Assembly: GCA_934047225.1 (NCBI GenBank)
Contig: CAKOHE010000029.1
Location: 186,001-250,000 of the forward strand
From: Ypsolopha sequella
Lineage: Eukaryota > Arthropoda > Insecta > Lepidoptera > Ypsolophidae
Length of the DNA: 64,000 nt
Reading direction: 5' to 3'
Shown here: positions 1 through 10,588 of the stretch, in pieces
How the letters are laid out: the number at the start of each line of letters is the position of its first letter
Position numbering within the stretch: position 1 is the first letter of the stretch
The notes under the pieces: model-generated
Databases searched by the model: none
The model's input: only the letters and a program-made list of their open reading frames with translations
Told to the model about the DNA's origin: nothing
Position numbers and translations under genes: made by a program

Positions 1-397
1 ATTCTCGTCCTCCACCTCTTTTATGTGGGAGGGGTCAGTTGGTTGGGAGCTGGGAGAGCACTGTGAGGCAATGCTATCCGCAAAGCATTCTGCTTTTTCC
101 TCGTCCTCGAAGGCTGTTGAGCCATCGGGGCAGGTCAGAGGGGGAATGTGGGTGATTGCGTCTATCCTGAGAGCTCTCGCCATTGGATAGAACGCAACGT
201 GTGATGGGGATATCTTTTCCATGAGCTCACTTCTACGGGATTCATTGAGCTCAGAGAGAGCTGACTTAAGTTTGCGACTCAATTGATTCGCGGTCTGTCT
301 GTATTCTGGGGTGGGATAGATTGCTGCTCTCCTTTGGGCTGCTCTCTTAGCTTTTAGTAGGTTGGAGATTTCCAGGGGAAGCTGTTGGGGTGGCTTA
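1..397 (-). pseudogene. Jockey-type LINE ORF2 fragment (endonuclease-RT linker)
   Basis: The minus strand has an open frame throughout. It begins near 396 with KPPQQLPLEISNLLKAKRAA and runs through LSRKLKSALSELNESRRSEL to CFADSIASQCSPSSQPTDPS at the window edge. This composition is typical of the linker between the endonuclease and reverse transcriptase of Jockey-superfamily LINEs. No start or stop is present: the window edge cuts it on one side and the BEL LTR at 398 on the other. Clade assignment is inference from style. Confidence 0.6.
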
Positions 398-826
398 TGA
401 CCGCTCTGGAGCGCGTCTATATTTATACTGTTCGCTCTCTATAGAATTTCCGTATATTTATACTGTGCGAGTGAATAAGGAAATGTGTGAGCGAGACGGA
501 CTGATTTTTATACCCCCTAACGCGGCAATACCTGACAGAGCCCAACTGCACTATTATTTATTTAATCAAACCTATTTTATTTACAATTATCGAGAATTAC
601 TATGTATTTATATATTCTATATACTATTTTCCTATATATCTAGGTTCATTAAAACACAAGGAAGCAGAAACTTTAATCAAATCACATACAGCTATAAAAT
701 TGAGATCAGGACACGTCTTACAAAATAATCAACTTATAACAATAAAATAAGCCTACTCTATCCTAGTATATACATATGTAGGTATCTATAGCCGCGCACG
801 GATAGCTCGCTATTCTGTCTCGCACA
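398..826 (-). repeat. BEL 3' LTR
   Basis: Runs from TGACCGCTCTGGAGCG to CTGTCTCGCACA and matches 9105-9533 over its length. Sites noted as different: T/C near position 420 and G/A in the terminal CGCACA/CACACA. It carries two copies of a TATATTTATACTG motif in its first 75 bases. Confidence 0.88.
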
Positions 827-2281
827 TCTCTCCCGCCGTGCAGTGCTCGTCACTGCATTTCCTTGCCCGGGGTTGCGAGACGACTTCATCTGTAGTTTCT
901 GTAGGCAGGATCACGAGGCGCTTCACTGGCCGACGTAGGACTCCTCCTTTGGTCTTGATGTCTACGAATCGTACCGTCCCGTCCGGTCCTGGGAATGTTG
1001 CTATGACGGCGCCTCGCGGCCACGTGTTGCGAGGCAGGTTGCTGTCCACCACGAGTACTATGTCACCTTCTGTGACTTGACGTCCTCTTCCTCTAGGCTC
1101 CCGCCGGTTTTGAAGCTGTGGCAGGTATTCTCGTAGCCATCTTGCCCAGAATAGATCGGCGAGACGCTGGGAGGCCCTCCAGTGGGTGCGGCCGATGAGA
1201 TCCTTGTCGTCGAATGTTCCAAGAGTGGGTACTCGTGCGGAGCCGCCCAGCAGCAGGTGATTCGGTGTCAATGCCTCCTCGTCGTCGGGGTGAACGGAGA
1301 CGTGAGTGAGGGGCCGGCTGTTCACTGTGTACTCGGCTTCTGCTAGCAGGGTGCTCAGGACTTTCTCTGTTGGATGGCGCTCTTGGAGAACGGCGCCTAG
1401 TGCTGCCTTTACAGATCGTACAAGACGCTCCCAGGCCCCAGCCATAAATGGTGAACTCGGCGGTAGGAAGCGCCATGTTATGGCGCGAGTGGCGGCTTCT
1501 GTCTGTGTGGCGTCCAGTGCTGCACGTCGTAGTTCGGCGTCGGCGCCATGAAAATTGGTGCCGTTATCGGACCATATCTCTGTCGGGCAGCCTCTTCTGG
1601 CTATGAAGCGACGTAGTGCGAGTATTGCTGAGTCCGTCGATAATGAGGCTGCTACTTCGAGATGTACGGCCCTCATTGTTAGGCACGTAAATAGCGCGAC
1701 ATAGCGCTTATGTCGCTGTCTTCCCACTGTGACGCTGAGCGGGCCAAAATAGTCTATGCCGCAGTATGTGAAGGCTCGATGATGGTGGGCGAGGCGGCAC
1801 GAAGGCAGGTCTCCTGTCGGCGGCTCTGTCGGTATTGCTAGTCGGATGCGACATGGCAGGCAGCGTGTTACGACTTCTTTGACTGTCTATCGTAGTCGCA
1901 GTACCCAGTAGTGTTGTCGGCACTCGTTAACTGTAGTTTCGACGCCTGCGTGCAGTAACTTGCGGTGAATGTATTCTATCCATAGTTTGGTGGCGCGGTG
2001 ATTTCCGTCGAGTATAGGCGGACTCTTCTGTCTGTCTGTTACTCCCGCCGCTGCGTCGACGCGCCCCTTCAGATGTATGACGTCATTGATAAGTACCACC
2101 GATAGTAAGCGTAGCCGGCCAGTACTAGATGTCGCTTTTCCTTTTCTCAGTGCGCGTATTTCGTCTTCGAAGGAGTCTTGCTGTATTGTTCGTACTATCA
2201 ATTTTTTGGCTTCTTGTAGTAGGTAGGCTTCTATAGGTATAAATTTTCTCTCGTTACTGTTCAGTTCTCACTTCTTAGACG
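810..2281 (-). pseudogene. BEL integrase domain, one in-frame stop
   Basis: The frame runs from about 2280 to the stop at 810, interrupted only by a TAG at 1887-1889. The N-terminal part has the zinc-binding pattern: DGNHRATKLWIEYIHRKLLH, then RQHYWVLRLR just before the stop, then TRCLPCRIRLA after it. The catalytic core follows, with GIDYFGPL and WSDNGTNFHG holding the first two acidic residues. The C-terminal basic part includes DIVLVVDSNLPRNTWPRG, usual for BEL integrases. The true frame on the downstream side extends upstream of the GTG at 1727. It joins target DNA during integration in the nucleus, but this copy cannot make it in one piece without readthrough. Confidence 0.85.
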
Positions 2282-2442
2282 TCCGTCGTTTGTTTGTGCT
2301 TCGCTCGGTTTTCCCAGTCAGGGTCTTGCTTTTTATTTTTTCTTGTGCGACTGTAGTTTGTTCGCACTTTCCTTTGTTTGCAGATTTCTATGAATTGCAG
2401 TACTCTTGCTGTAGTTCTCAGTAGACGTTCCCATTTTGAAAA

Positions 2443-4167
2443 TCAACTGACGTCTGGAATAATACTTGTTGTTCGTGGTGTCGCCTGTGATGCGCAACAT
2501 ACGACCTTTTTCTCTTCTCCCGTAATCTCGGGCTGAGTAGGTATTTCTGTAGGCCACTCGGAGGGGTTTTCTCTCAGGAAGGACGGGCCGCTGTACCACT
2601 GATGTTGGCTGTCGAAAGAGGTCGGGACTTCTCTTGTCGCATCGTCCGCTACATTGAATTTTGTAGGTATCCATCGCCACTCGCTTGTTAATGTTGTCTC
2701 CTCTATGGCGGCGACTCTATGTGCGACGTAAGGCTTGTATGATCTCGCGCCGTTTCTTATCCACGCGAGAACTGTCTTGCTGTCTGACCAGTACGTCTTG
2801 GACGTGGGTTTCTGTCTGTGTTCTTCTAACACTGTAGCGGCCATTCTGCTGCCCAGGACGGCGGCTTGTAGCTCAAGACGTGGCACGGAGATGACTTTGA
2901 GTGAAGCCACACGAGCCTTTGCTGTGATGAGTGACACGTGTACGCTGCCGTCGGGTGCCTCCGCCCGCCAGTATAGTGCGGCGGCGTATGCAGTCGTGCA
3001 CACGACAAAGACGTGTAGTTGCAGTGACTGTGATTCGCTGTACTGTAGATAACATCTGGGTATGCTGACGTCGCACAGGCTTTTCAGGTGACTCATCCAC
3101 GTAGCCCACTGTGTAGCGAGGTCTTCTGGTATTTTGGTGTCCCAGTCTGTCCCTCTGCGCCATACTTCTTGTAGTATCTTTTTGGCCTGGATGGTGACAG
3201 GTGAAGCCAGGCCCAATGGATCGTAGATTGACATGACGATTTTGAGAGCCTCTCGTTTCGTCGGCGCCTGTTCTGTGAGCAATGCTGGAGGTAGGCGGGC
3301 TAAGTCCAAGTTGAAGCTGAGCTCATCTGATTGTGGTTTCCAGATGAGCCCCAGCACCTTCTCTGTCTTGGTACCGTCGTCGAGCTTTACTGGCTGTGTA
3401 GTCGTGCTTCTGTTTTCTGTTAGGGCTTCGAGCGTCTTAGATGAGTTGGACGCCCAGCCTCGTAGGTCGAAGTTGCCCTTGCTATGGATCTCTCGTACTT
3501 GCTTGGATACTTCTATGGCTTCTTCTTCTGTTCTGAAGCTGTCTAGGTAGTCGTCCATGTAGTGATTCTCTGTTATCGCTCTGACTGCCGTAGGATACGT
3601 ATCTCTGTATTTTTCAGCATTTCTGTTCTTTACGTATATCGCAATTGTCGGTGAGCTGGTCGCGCCGAATATAAGCGAAGTCATTCTGTATTCATCTGGT
3701 GGGCCGTCTCGTCGCTCGTCTCTCCACAGGTATCGTAGCGCGTCTCTGTCTTCGCACCGCACGCCAATTCTCATAAACATTTCGGCTATGTCTGCTGTTA
3801 CGGCGACTCGGTGTTGACGGAACCTCATAAGAACCCCCGGCAGTGACTTGAGTAGGTCCGGGCCGGTGAGCAGATGGCTGTTGAGGCAGTGTCCCTTTGT
3901 AGTAGCCGCTGCGTCGTGAACTATTCTCATCTTGTCCGGTTTCATAGGATTGAAGACCGGAAAATGCGGCAGGTACCATGTGCGATCTCGTGTTTTTTCT
4001 GTGGGTGCCAGCTCTGCGTATCCTTTCTGTATAAGCGCCTTCATCTGTTCACCATATTTTTGTTTTAGGTGAGCGTCTCTGTCGATGCGTTTCTCCGTCG
4101 AAATTAAGCGCCGTAGAGCGTTGTCGTAGTTGCTGGGTAACTTGACATCTGCGTGCTTCCATAACGT
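2443..4167 (-). pseudogene. BEL reverse transcriptase and RNase H
   Basis: Open frame to a stop at 2443. It holds the BEL RT active-site block HYMDDYLDS (about residue 215 counted from 4206), preceded by YLWRDERRDGPPDEYRMTSL. An RNase H region follows, with TYWSDSKTVLAWI near residue 472 and FNVADDATRE at its end. Bases 4168-4206 upstream are read in the same frame but belong to the inserted element. Removing the insertion together with one ACGT copy restores continuity with the gag-protease frame. Its product would copy element RNA into DNA inside cytoplasmic particles. Confidence 0.88.
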
Positions 4168-6556
4168 AAATGCGCCCAAGTCCGACCAATCACGCCCTTT
4201 TTTCAAATAAACCGTCCAAACATAAACGTAAACTGATTTATAAACTATATATATAGCTTACTTTAAACCTTATTGTTGAGACTTTCATTATAAAGTATAA
4301 TTATCAATATTTATGTTGTCAGAGTATACAAAAAAAATTATTATTAATATGTTTGACTGTCCTTCTTAAAAGCTCCAGTTACCGACCGCTTAGTTGAAGT
4401 TTTCCTGATACCGTCCAGCAAGTAACCCGTTTCCGACCACCATTCAAAAAATTGCCAAAAATGCCATTATCTCATAAAAATGTGGTCAAAAGTTACTGGA
4501 GATATCAAAATGTATAGATGGTTTTTTTCAATTAATCATTTTTGTTAATTTAGGCTTTAATTAACTTTTATTAAAGTATATATTTTACATTTTTTCATGT
4601 TCGTCGCTATCAATATAAACATCATATGTTTGGCCAAATGTATTTTATCTTATTTCAATATGTTAATAAAATATTGTTTGTATAATACCGTTTAACGGCT
4701 TTTTTATTATTTGTATGTTGTATTTAACATAGATATAAACACTTCATTAAATAGTTATAGGTGCTATATTTGACCCCTCAGTGGGGTCGTCATCAGGATT
4801 TTAAAAACCATGATTTAAAATATACTTTTTTATATTTTTATGTCAATAGATGCCAGCAGTTTTCTAACTTCAAACGCCTATATATGTCGTATGATATTTT
4901 TCTTTTCGTCTATAACTATTCAATCAAGTTTTTATGTTATTTTACTTATTTTTTCGATTTTTTCTTTATTTTTAAACTGTGATTAGATATAATGGTGATT
5001 TTTTTTCTTTTTGAGTAATTAATGAATGAAATTCGTAACTTCTAAGAATTCAAAGATAAAGAAAAGGTTAAGAGCTTGTACTTTATTTATAAAATTTTGA
5101 AATTAAAATAATTACAGTCCTAGCTAATAAGAAGTTTGAAAACATCGTCTTCATTTTCAATAAGTTTAACTTGCTTTACAAATTTTTTTTTTCAATTTCT
5201 GTGGCAATTTTTTTCTTAGGTTTAGGTTTATCTATCTTGTTTCTATAATGTTACAGAATACATGGAATAAATTGTTTCATTTTTAGGAACTATTTTGCCA
5301 ACTTTATAATTGTGGTCGAGCTTTAAAATTACTGAATAATTAATTCCATATTTAACTTGACATTCTTTTCTTTCGTTTGGTGAGGTTTTTCGATTTTCCT
5401 TTAAACTGAAACTGAAAAGATTCCACAATTGTTTTTATAAACTGCTATTTTCATAGCAGTTTGGTTCTTGTTGTGTAATGTGTTGTTTTATTTCAATTCC
5501 AGTTTATTTATTTTTTTGTGACACTTGTTCCTGAGGCCATACTAAAATAAATTCATGACAGGTGTTACTTTGTTGCTCATTATTTGTATTTTTCTATACA
5601 AACACACTCTTTTTGAGCACCGTACATTTTTTGCAAGTACTTTAAAATTTTGTCTTGATACACAAATGGATGACCAGACTCCGGTTTATGGTATATTTAT
5701 TGTGGTCGGTAACAAGCAAAACTGAATTTATCACCACTCATTACCGTCCAATTACAATAATTATGTGTTTTAATTATTTATCTAATGTGATGAAAAAAAA
5801 GAGTGAGCTTTATAGAAATTTAAAGACATATATAGTCATTAAAAATTTTATAATAATATCTCAGATGTCAATTTTTAATATAAAATAACTTTTTAAAACC
5901 ATTAACGTACATTTAATATCCCAATAAATTTGAGAAAGAACGGAATGTTTTAAGTAAATTATGACTCAATCTAAAAGTCTAAACTTAGGACGGAATCAGG
6001 ATATTAAGCAAATGTATTTGTCACAAAAATATGTGTATATTCAAATTATAGTTGTTATCCACAATTTATAATGAAAATTAACAAAAGTCTGAAGGTCTAT
6101 AAAACACCTGATACCGTCCACTGTACGGTATCTGGAAACAATCGTTTTACTGGATCTCCTGATTCCGACCGAAATAGAAAAGATGATAAGACTATTAATA
6201 TTTTATCAATCCTGAAAAATCTTGCATTTATATATGAACGGAACCCTAAATTACATAAAAAAATATGTCAGTTTTACCAAAATATGCAGAATCGAACAAA
6301 AAATTAAAAACAACCTCCACAAACTTTTTACGTTCCGCAAAGCTCGACTTCAAACTAAACCGATGCTCAGTGACAATAAAATTAATAACAAAATTAAACG
6401 TAGCGGAAATTAGAACCAATCATGATTCATCGGTAATTTAAGAATTGGCCTATAAGAGACGAGCAATTGTTCACTTATTTGACGCGGGATATTGTTACAA
6501 ATTTCAAAAATACTGGGCGGTCGCATACAGGAGCCTAGTCGGACAACGGTGCCGAT
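4168..6556. mobile_element. Unidentified DNA insertion in BEL pol (element A)
   Basis: A 2389-bp AT-rich block interrupting BEL pol, flanked by ACGT at 4164-4167 and 6557-6560. Taking out the block plus one ACGT restores the reading frame exactly, so the boundaries are firm. Ends are weak inverted repeats sharing GTCCGAC about 13 bases in. Inside, a short motif recurs on both strands (TACCGTCC or TTCCGACC) near 4211, 4381, 4408, 4431, 5702, 5742, 6111 and 6163. The motif at 6111 forms a hairpin with TACGGTATC. The longest open frames (about 78 codons, 6071-6307) match nothing I know. A non-autonomous transposon with 4-bp duplications is the best guess; superfamily unknown. Confidence 0.7.
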
Positions 6557-6560
6557 ACGT

Positions 6561-8843
6561 TAGTAGAGGAGTTTCATAGCGACCATTCTCTGTCTCTTTC
6601 GTGCACGCTTCTAAGAGTTGGAGCGCGCGCCTTTCTGGGTCGCTTGCGGGCTTCTTAGGTTCGATGTCTATCGAGTCCAGCGCGAAGTAATGCTTCAATT
6701 GTTCATCCATCCTTTGTTCTGTAGTTTCTATCTGTTCTGTTCTGTCGGCCAGGTGGTGAACGAAGTGTACTCGGCTGCCTATAGTGCGCGTGTCGGCTCC
6801 GTGTAGGACCCAGCCCAGTGGTGTGCGCGACGCGACGAGTTGATGTCGGTTGCCTCTCCTTGTCTCTGTTGCTAGGAGGAGATGCCAGTTGTCTTGACCG
6901 ATAATGATTGTAGGTTTGGCGTCTTCATATACGAGATGTTTTTCTATGTCGCGCAGATGCTTGCAGCCCCATACGTGTTGCTCTTCTATTGTTTGCGACG
7001 ATAGTTTGAGGTCTTCTATAGTGCGCGCTTGTATCTTCATTGGTCGGTCTTGCCCTTGGATAGTGAGGGTGACGCGACGTGACGAGCCCGATAGTATCTT
7101 GGAGTCTGATATGGTTTCGAGGTGAAGTGGCTCGCACGGTCCCGTAGCGCCAATCTGTTGTGCGACGTGCTCGTCGATCAAGGTGACGGTAGAACCGTCG
7201 TCCAGGAGCGCGTGCGTGTGTAGTTGTCCGCTGGGGCCGGAGACTCGTACTGGTATAATTTTCAGGTATGCGTATCTGTTGCGGCTGGCGTGAGTAGATG
7301 TTACTATCTCCTTATTTTCTGTCTTTGTCTGTTCTTGCTTCGTTATGAAGTGTAGCATAGGATGATGACTACGTTCGCAGCCGTCCTTGTCGCACTTGCG
7401 CCTCGGGCATCTGTGTGTATTGTTCCTGTAGCGCAGGCATCTGTAGCATAGATGGTTCTTCTTTGCCATGTTCCATCTTTCGTCGGCGGTAGCTAGTTTG
7501 AAGGACTCGCATTCTATCTCTTTGTGATCCTTTCTCTCGCAGATAGTGCACGGGTACTTGTTTGTTCGCTCTTCTCTATTATTTGCGGCGTGGGCGCGTT
7601 GTAATTTTCTGTAGTTCTGTGGCGCCGCGCCGTCCTCTATGATTTGCTCGGGTGGTGTGAATTTGCTGCATCTGTCTGCTTCTCTGTCCATGAAGTTGCT
7701 AAATTGAAGTAGGTCGGAGTCTGTATTCTGTTGTTCTGCAGTGTAGTCGAACCAGCGATAGCGGAGTGCCGGCGTGAGTTTTTCTATGACGTTCTTCATG
7801 GTCTCTGGGCTGGCTAAGTAGTGCGCCTTCCCGAGGTACCGTATTGTAGCGACGCAGTTCTTCGTCTTGTTAGCAAACAGGCAGATGTCACGTGGAGAGT
7901 CTGTAGTTCGTGGCATGCTGCGCAGTTTCTCTAGCTCGGCGAGGGCAATCGCGTCGGGACGTCCGAATCTCGCTTCTAGGGCACTCATGATGTCCTCTGG
8001 TGGCGTGTTGACAATTAGCAGGCTGGTAACGGCTTCCTTGGCTTTTCCTTTCAGTGCTCGGCGTAGTCTCGCTGTATTTTCGGCCGCAGAATAGGCTTTG
8101 GAAGACTCGAAGAATACAGACTTAAAGGCTAGCCATTCGTTGTGAGAGCCGTTGAATGGTGGCAGCTCTCCGAAGTATCTATGCGGCGTGACTGTGATAG
8201 GTGTAGATCTCGCAGCGGCGGCGATGGCTTGCGCTAGTTCGGACAGGTCTAACTTCCCGGTCTGTGGTAGGTGCGTCGGAGCAGCGACGTGGGGCGGGGA
8301 AGGGACTATTTCCTCCTTGCTGAAGTTATATGCAGGAATTCGCTCTTCGATGATGGTAGCTGGCTTCTGTGTTTGCGGGACAGGCGCTGCTCGTGGTGCC
8401 TCTATTGCGGACTTCGCTGCTCTATGGTTACGAACGTTCTCCAGCGTCAGGTCTCCTTTGTTTTCTGGCGCTGATGCAGCTCGGTCTCGCTCCTGTCTAT
8501 GTATCCACGTAGCGGTGCGTCGGAGTGTCTCGTTTTCTGTTGATGAAACGCTGTTGGTGTCGTCATCATCTGATTCGGCAGCTATCTTCTTCTTCTGTGC
8601 TATGGCGAGCTCCAACTTCAGCTTGGCTATTTCTTCGTCGGCTTTGGCTAGTCGATATGACTTGTTCGAACGTGACGATCTTCTACTCTTCTGTTTGGAC
8701 GGCAGATTTTCTCTATGGTTATTGTTCTGCTGTTCTGACGGCGACAACGGAGGATGTTCATGATGGACTGGGAGATCTCTCTGTTGTACTTCCTCTTCTT
8801 GATTCTTCGGTTCCTTGGCTATTTGTGAACGCGTAGTCGGCAT
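6561..8843 (-). pseudogene. BEL gag and protease
   Basis: Starts MPTTRSQIAKEPKNQEEE at 8843, with an acidic/basic low-complexity N-terminus. The capsid-like part contains RYFGELPPFNGSHNEWLAFK. A cysteine-histidine zinc-binding stretch (CTICERKDHKEIEC, CYRCLRYRNNTHRC) lies near residues 430-500. A retropepsin motif LLDDGSTVTLID lies near residue 546. Gag packages element RNA and the protease matures the particle. The true frame is cut at 6560 by element A; the remaining codons to 6504 belong to the insertion. Confidence 0.88.
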
Positions 8844-9104
8844 GATGCTGTTTGATATCCGGCTTCTCTATGGGCAATGTCCGGCTCGAAGATCCAATGT
8901 GCGGGGCAGCCGGGCTTGCTGGAATAGCAGAGCGTACGACCAACCGCGGGGAGCGTTCTCGTACTGAATCGTCGAAGGACGGACGGAGGATAACTGGGAA
9001 TTGGCGACAATAAAACTGTGCTTTTGTATTTGGTATCCCAGTTGAGATCTGCCAGTATTGCCTCTTGTTGTAGTTAGTAGTAAGAAGGTCGGAATGTGAA
9101 TGAA

Positions 9105-9533
9105 TGACCGCTCTGGAGCGCGTCTACATTTATACTGTTCGCTCTCTATAGAATTTCCGTATATTTATACTGTGCGAGTGAATAAGGAAATGTGTGAGCG
9201 AGACGGACTGATTTTTATACCCCCTAACGCGGCAATACCTGACAGAGCCCAACTGCACTATTATTTATTTAATCAAACCTATTTTATTTACAATTATCGA
9301 GAATTACTATGTATTTATATATTCTATATACTATTTTCCTATATATCTAGGTTCATTAAAACACAAGGAAGCAGAAACTTTAATCAAATCACATACAGCT
9401 ATAAAATTGAGATCAGGACACGTCTTACAAAATAATCAACTTATAACAATAAAATAAGCCTACTCTATCCTAGTATATACATATGTAGGTATCTATAGCC
9501 GCGCACGGATAGCTCGCTATTCTGTCTCACACA
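9105..9533 (-). repeat. BEL 5' LTR
   Basis: Same length (429 bp) and near-identical sequence to 398-826, TGACCGCTCTGGAGCG to TCTCACACA. As the element lies on the minus strand this is the promoter-bearing 5' copy. The leader runs from 9104 down to the gag start at 8843. I could not assign a tRNA primer site with confidence. Confidence 0.88.
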
Positions 9534-10588
9534 TATACCATGCAAAGTAATGGAAAAAATTATTGCTGAGAAAATAAGAGAATTCTTGTCGAAGGAACAG
9601 ATCACTATTGCTGAACAACACGGATTTGTACCTCGAAGATCAATAGTTACTAACCTGTTGTCTTGTGTATTGGACAAAGAACTGGGATAAACATGAACCT
9701 ACAGACATCATTTATTTAGACTACGAGAAAGCATTTGACCGTGTCCCCATAAAGCGATTAGTTGCAAAATTACAACATTTCGGAATTCGAGGAAAACTTC
9801 TTCTGTGGATAGAGGACTTCCTTAGTGCGCGAACATTCAAAGTTCGAGTTGGAGAAGAGCTTTCCGACACCTTCAATGTTTACAGTGGTGTTCCTCAAGG
9901 CTCCGTATTAGGACCAATCCTATTTGGAATATTTTTAACTGACCTAAAGGATATTATAAAATCTGGATTGTCCTTATTCGCTGATGACACAAAAATAATG
10001 GGGAACCCACTAATATCCCACCAGATGATTCAAGATGATCTGAATCGAATAACTCAGTGGACAAAAGATTGGCTTCTTACTTTAAACTCTGGAAAATGTA
10101 CTGTCTTACATGTTGGAAAAAACAACCCCTATTTACCATACACAGTAGACTCAGAACCCCTAAAAACAGTTAAAACACAGAGAGATCTGGGAGTCACAAT
10201 AACATACAACTTGAAATGGGATGCTCACATTCTTCAACTAACCAAGAAGGCTAACTCTGTAACATATATGATCAGAAAAACGTTCAATTACATCGACATG
10301 TCTTTATTTTTGAAAATCTACAAAACATACATACGCCCACTGCTTGAATATGGCTTTCAAATTTGGAGTCCCTATTTTCAAAAGGACATTGTCATGTTAG
10401 AGAAGATTCAAAGAAGAGCCACTAAAATGGTTGTGGGTTTACGTGACAAGCCATACGAACAGCGATTGAAAGAACTTGGTCTAACCACGCTACAGCAGCG
10501 CAGACAACGCGGAGACCTCATTGAGATATATAAGATACTGACTGGGTGCTACGATGTTCAAGAACTTGATAGTCTTTTTTGTTAAGGC
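9534..10588 (+). pseudogene. CR1-like LINE reverse transcriptase, 5' part
   Basis: Plus-strand RT. The first stretch (9536-9671) reads PCKVMEKIIAEKIREFLSKE and HGFVPRRSIVTNLLSC. It is one frame away from the rest (9665-10585), so a small deletion lies near 9660-9672. The second part has YLDYEKAFDRVP, GVPQGSVLGPILF, the catalytic FADDTKI (about residue 105) and the post-RT region LLEYGFQIWSPYFQKDI. It ends ELDSLFC followed by a stop where a Copia body begins. Its C-terminus is found again at 13860-14087. The 5' part is lost at the BEL LTR. Confidence 0.85.

Larger units (their letters stand above)
398..9533 (-). mobile_element. BEL/Pao LTR retrotransposon, interrupted
   Basis: Complete minus-strand element bounded by 429-bp LTRs (398-826 and 9105-9533), both starting TG and ending CA. 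The gene order read on the minus strand is gag, protease, reverse transcriptase, RNase H, integrase, as in the BEL/Pao group. The LTRs differ at only about two sites in what I compared, so insertion was recent. Coding is broken by a 2.4-kb insertion (4168-6556) and one in-frame stop. Flanks show no convincing target duplication, and a different LINE lies on each side. Confidence 0.9.

Noticed and set aside
6071..6307. 78-codon frame in element A as a transposase
   Set aside because: No recognisable motif, and the length is within chance for AT-rich DNA read this way.
8152..8763. 203-codon plus-strand frame opposite BEL gag
   Set aside because: Shadow of the real minus-strand gag frame; serine-rich and without motifs. 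Similar shadows oppose the other pol genes.
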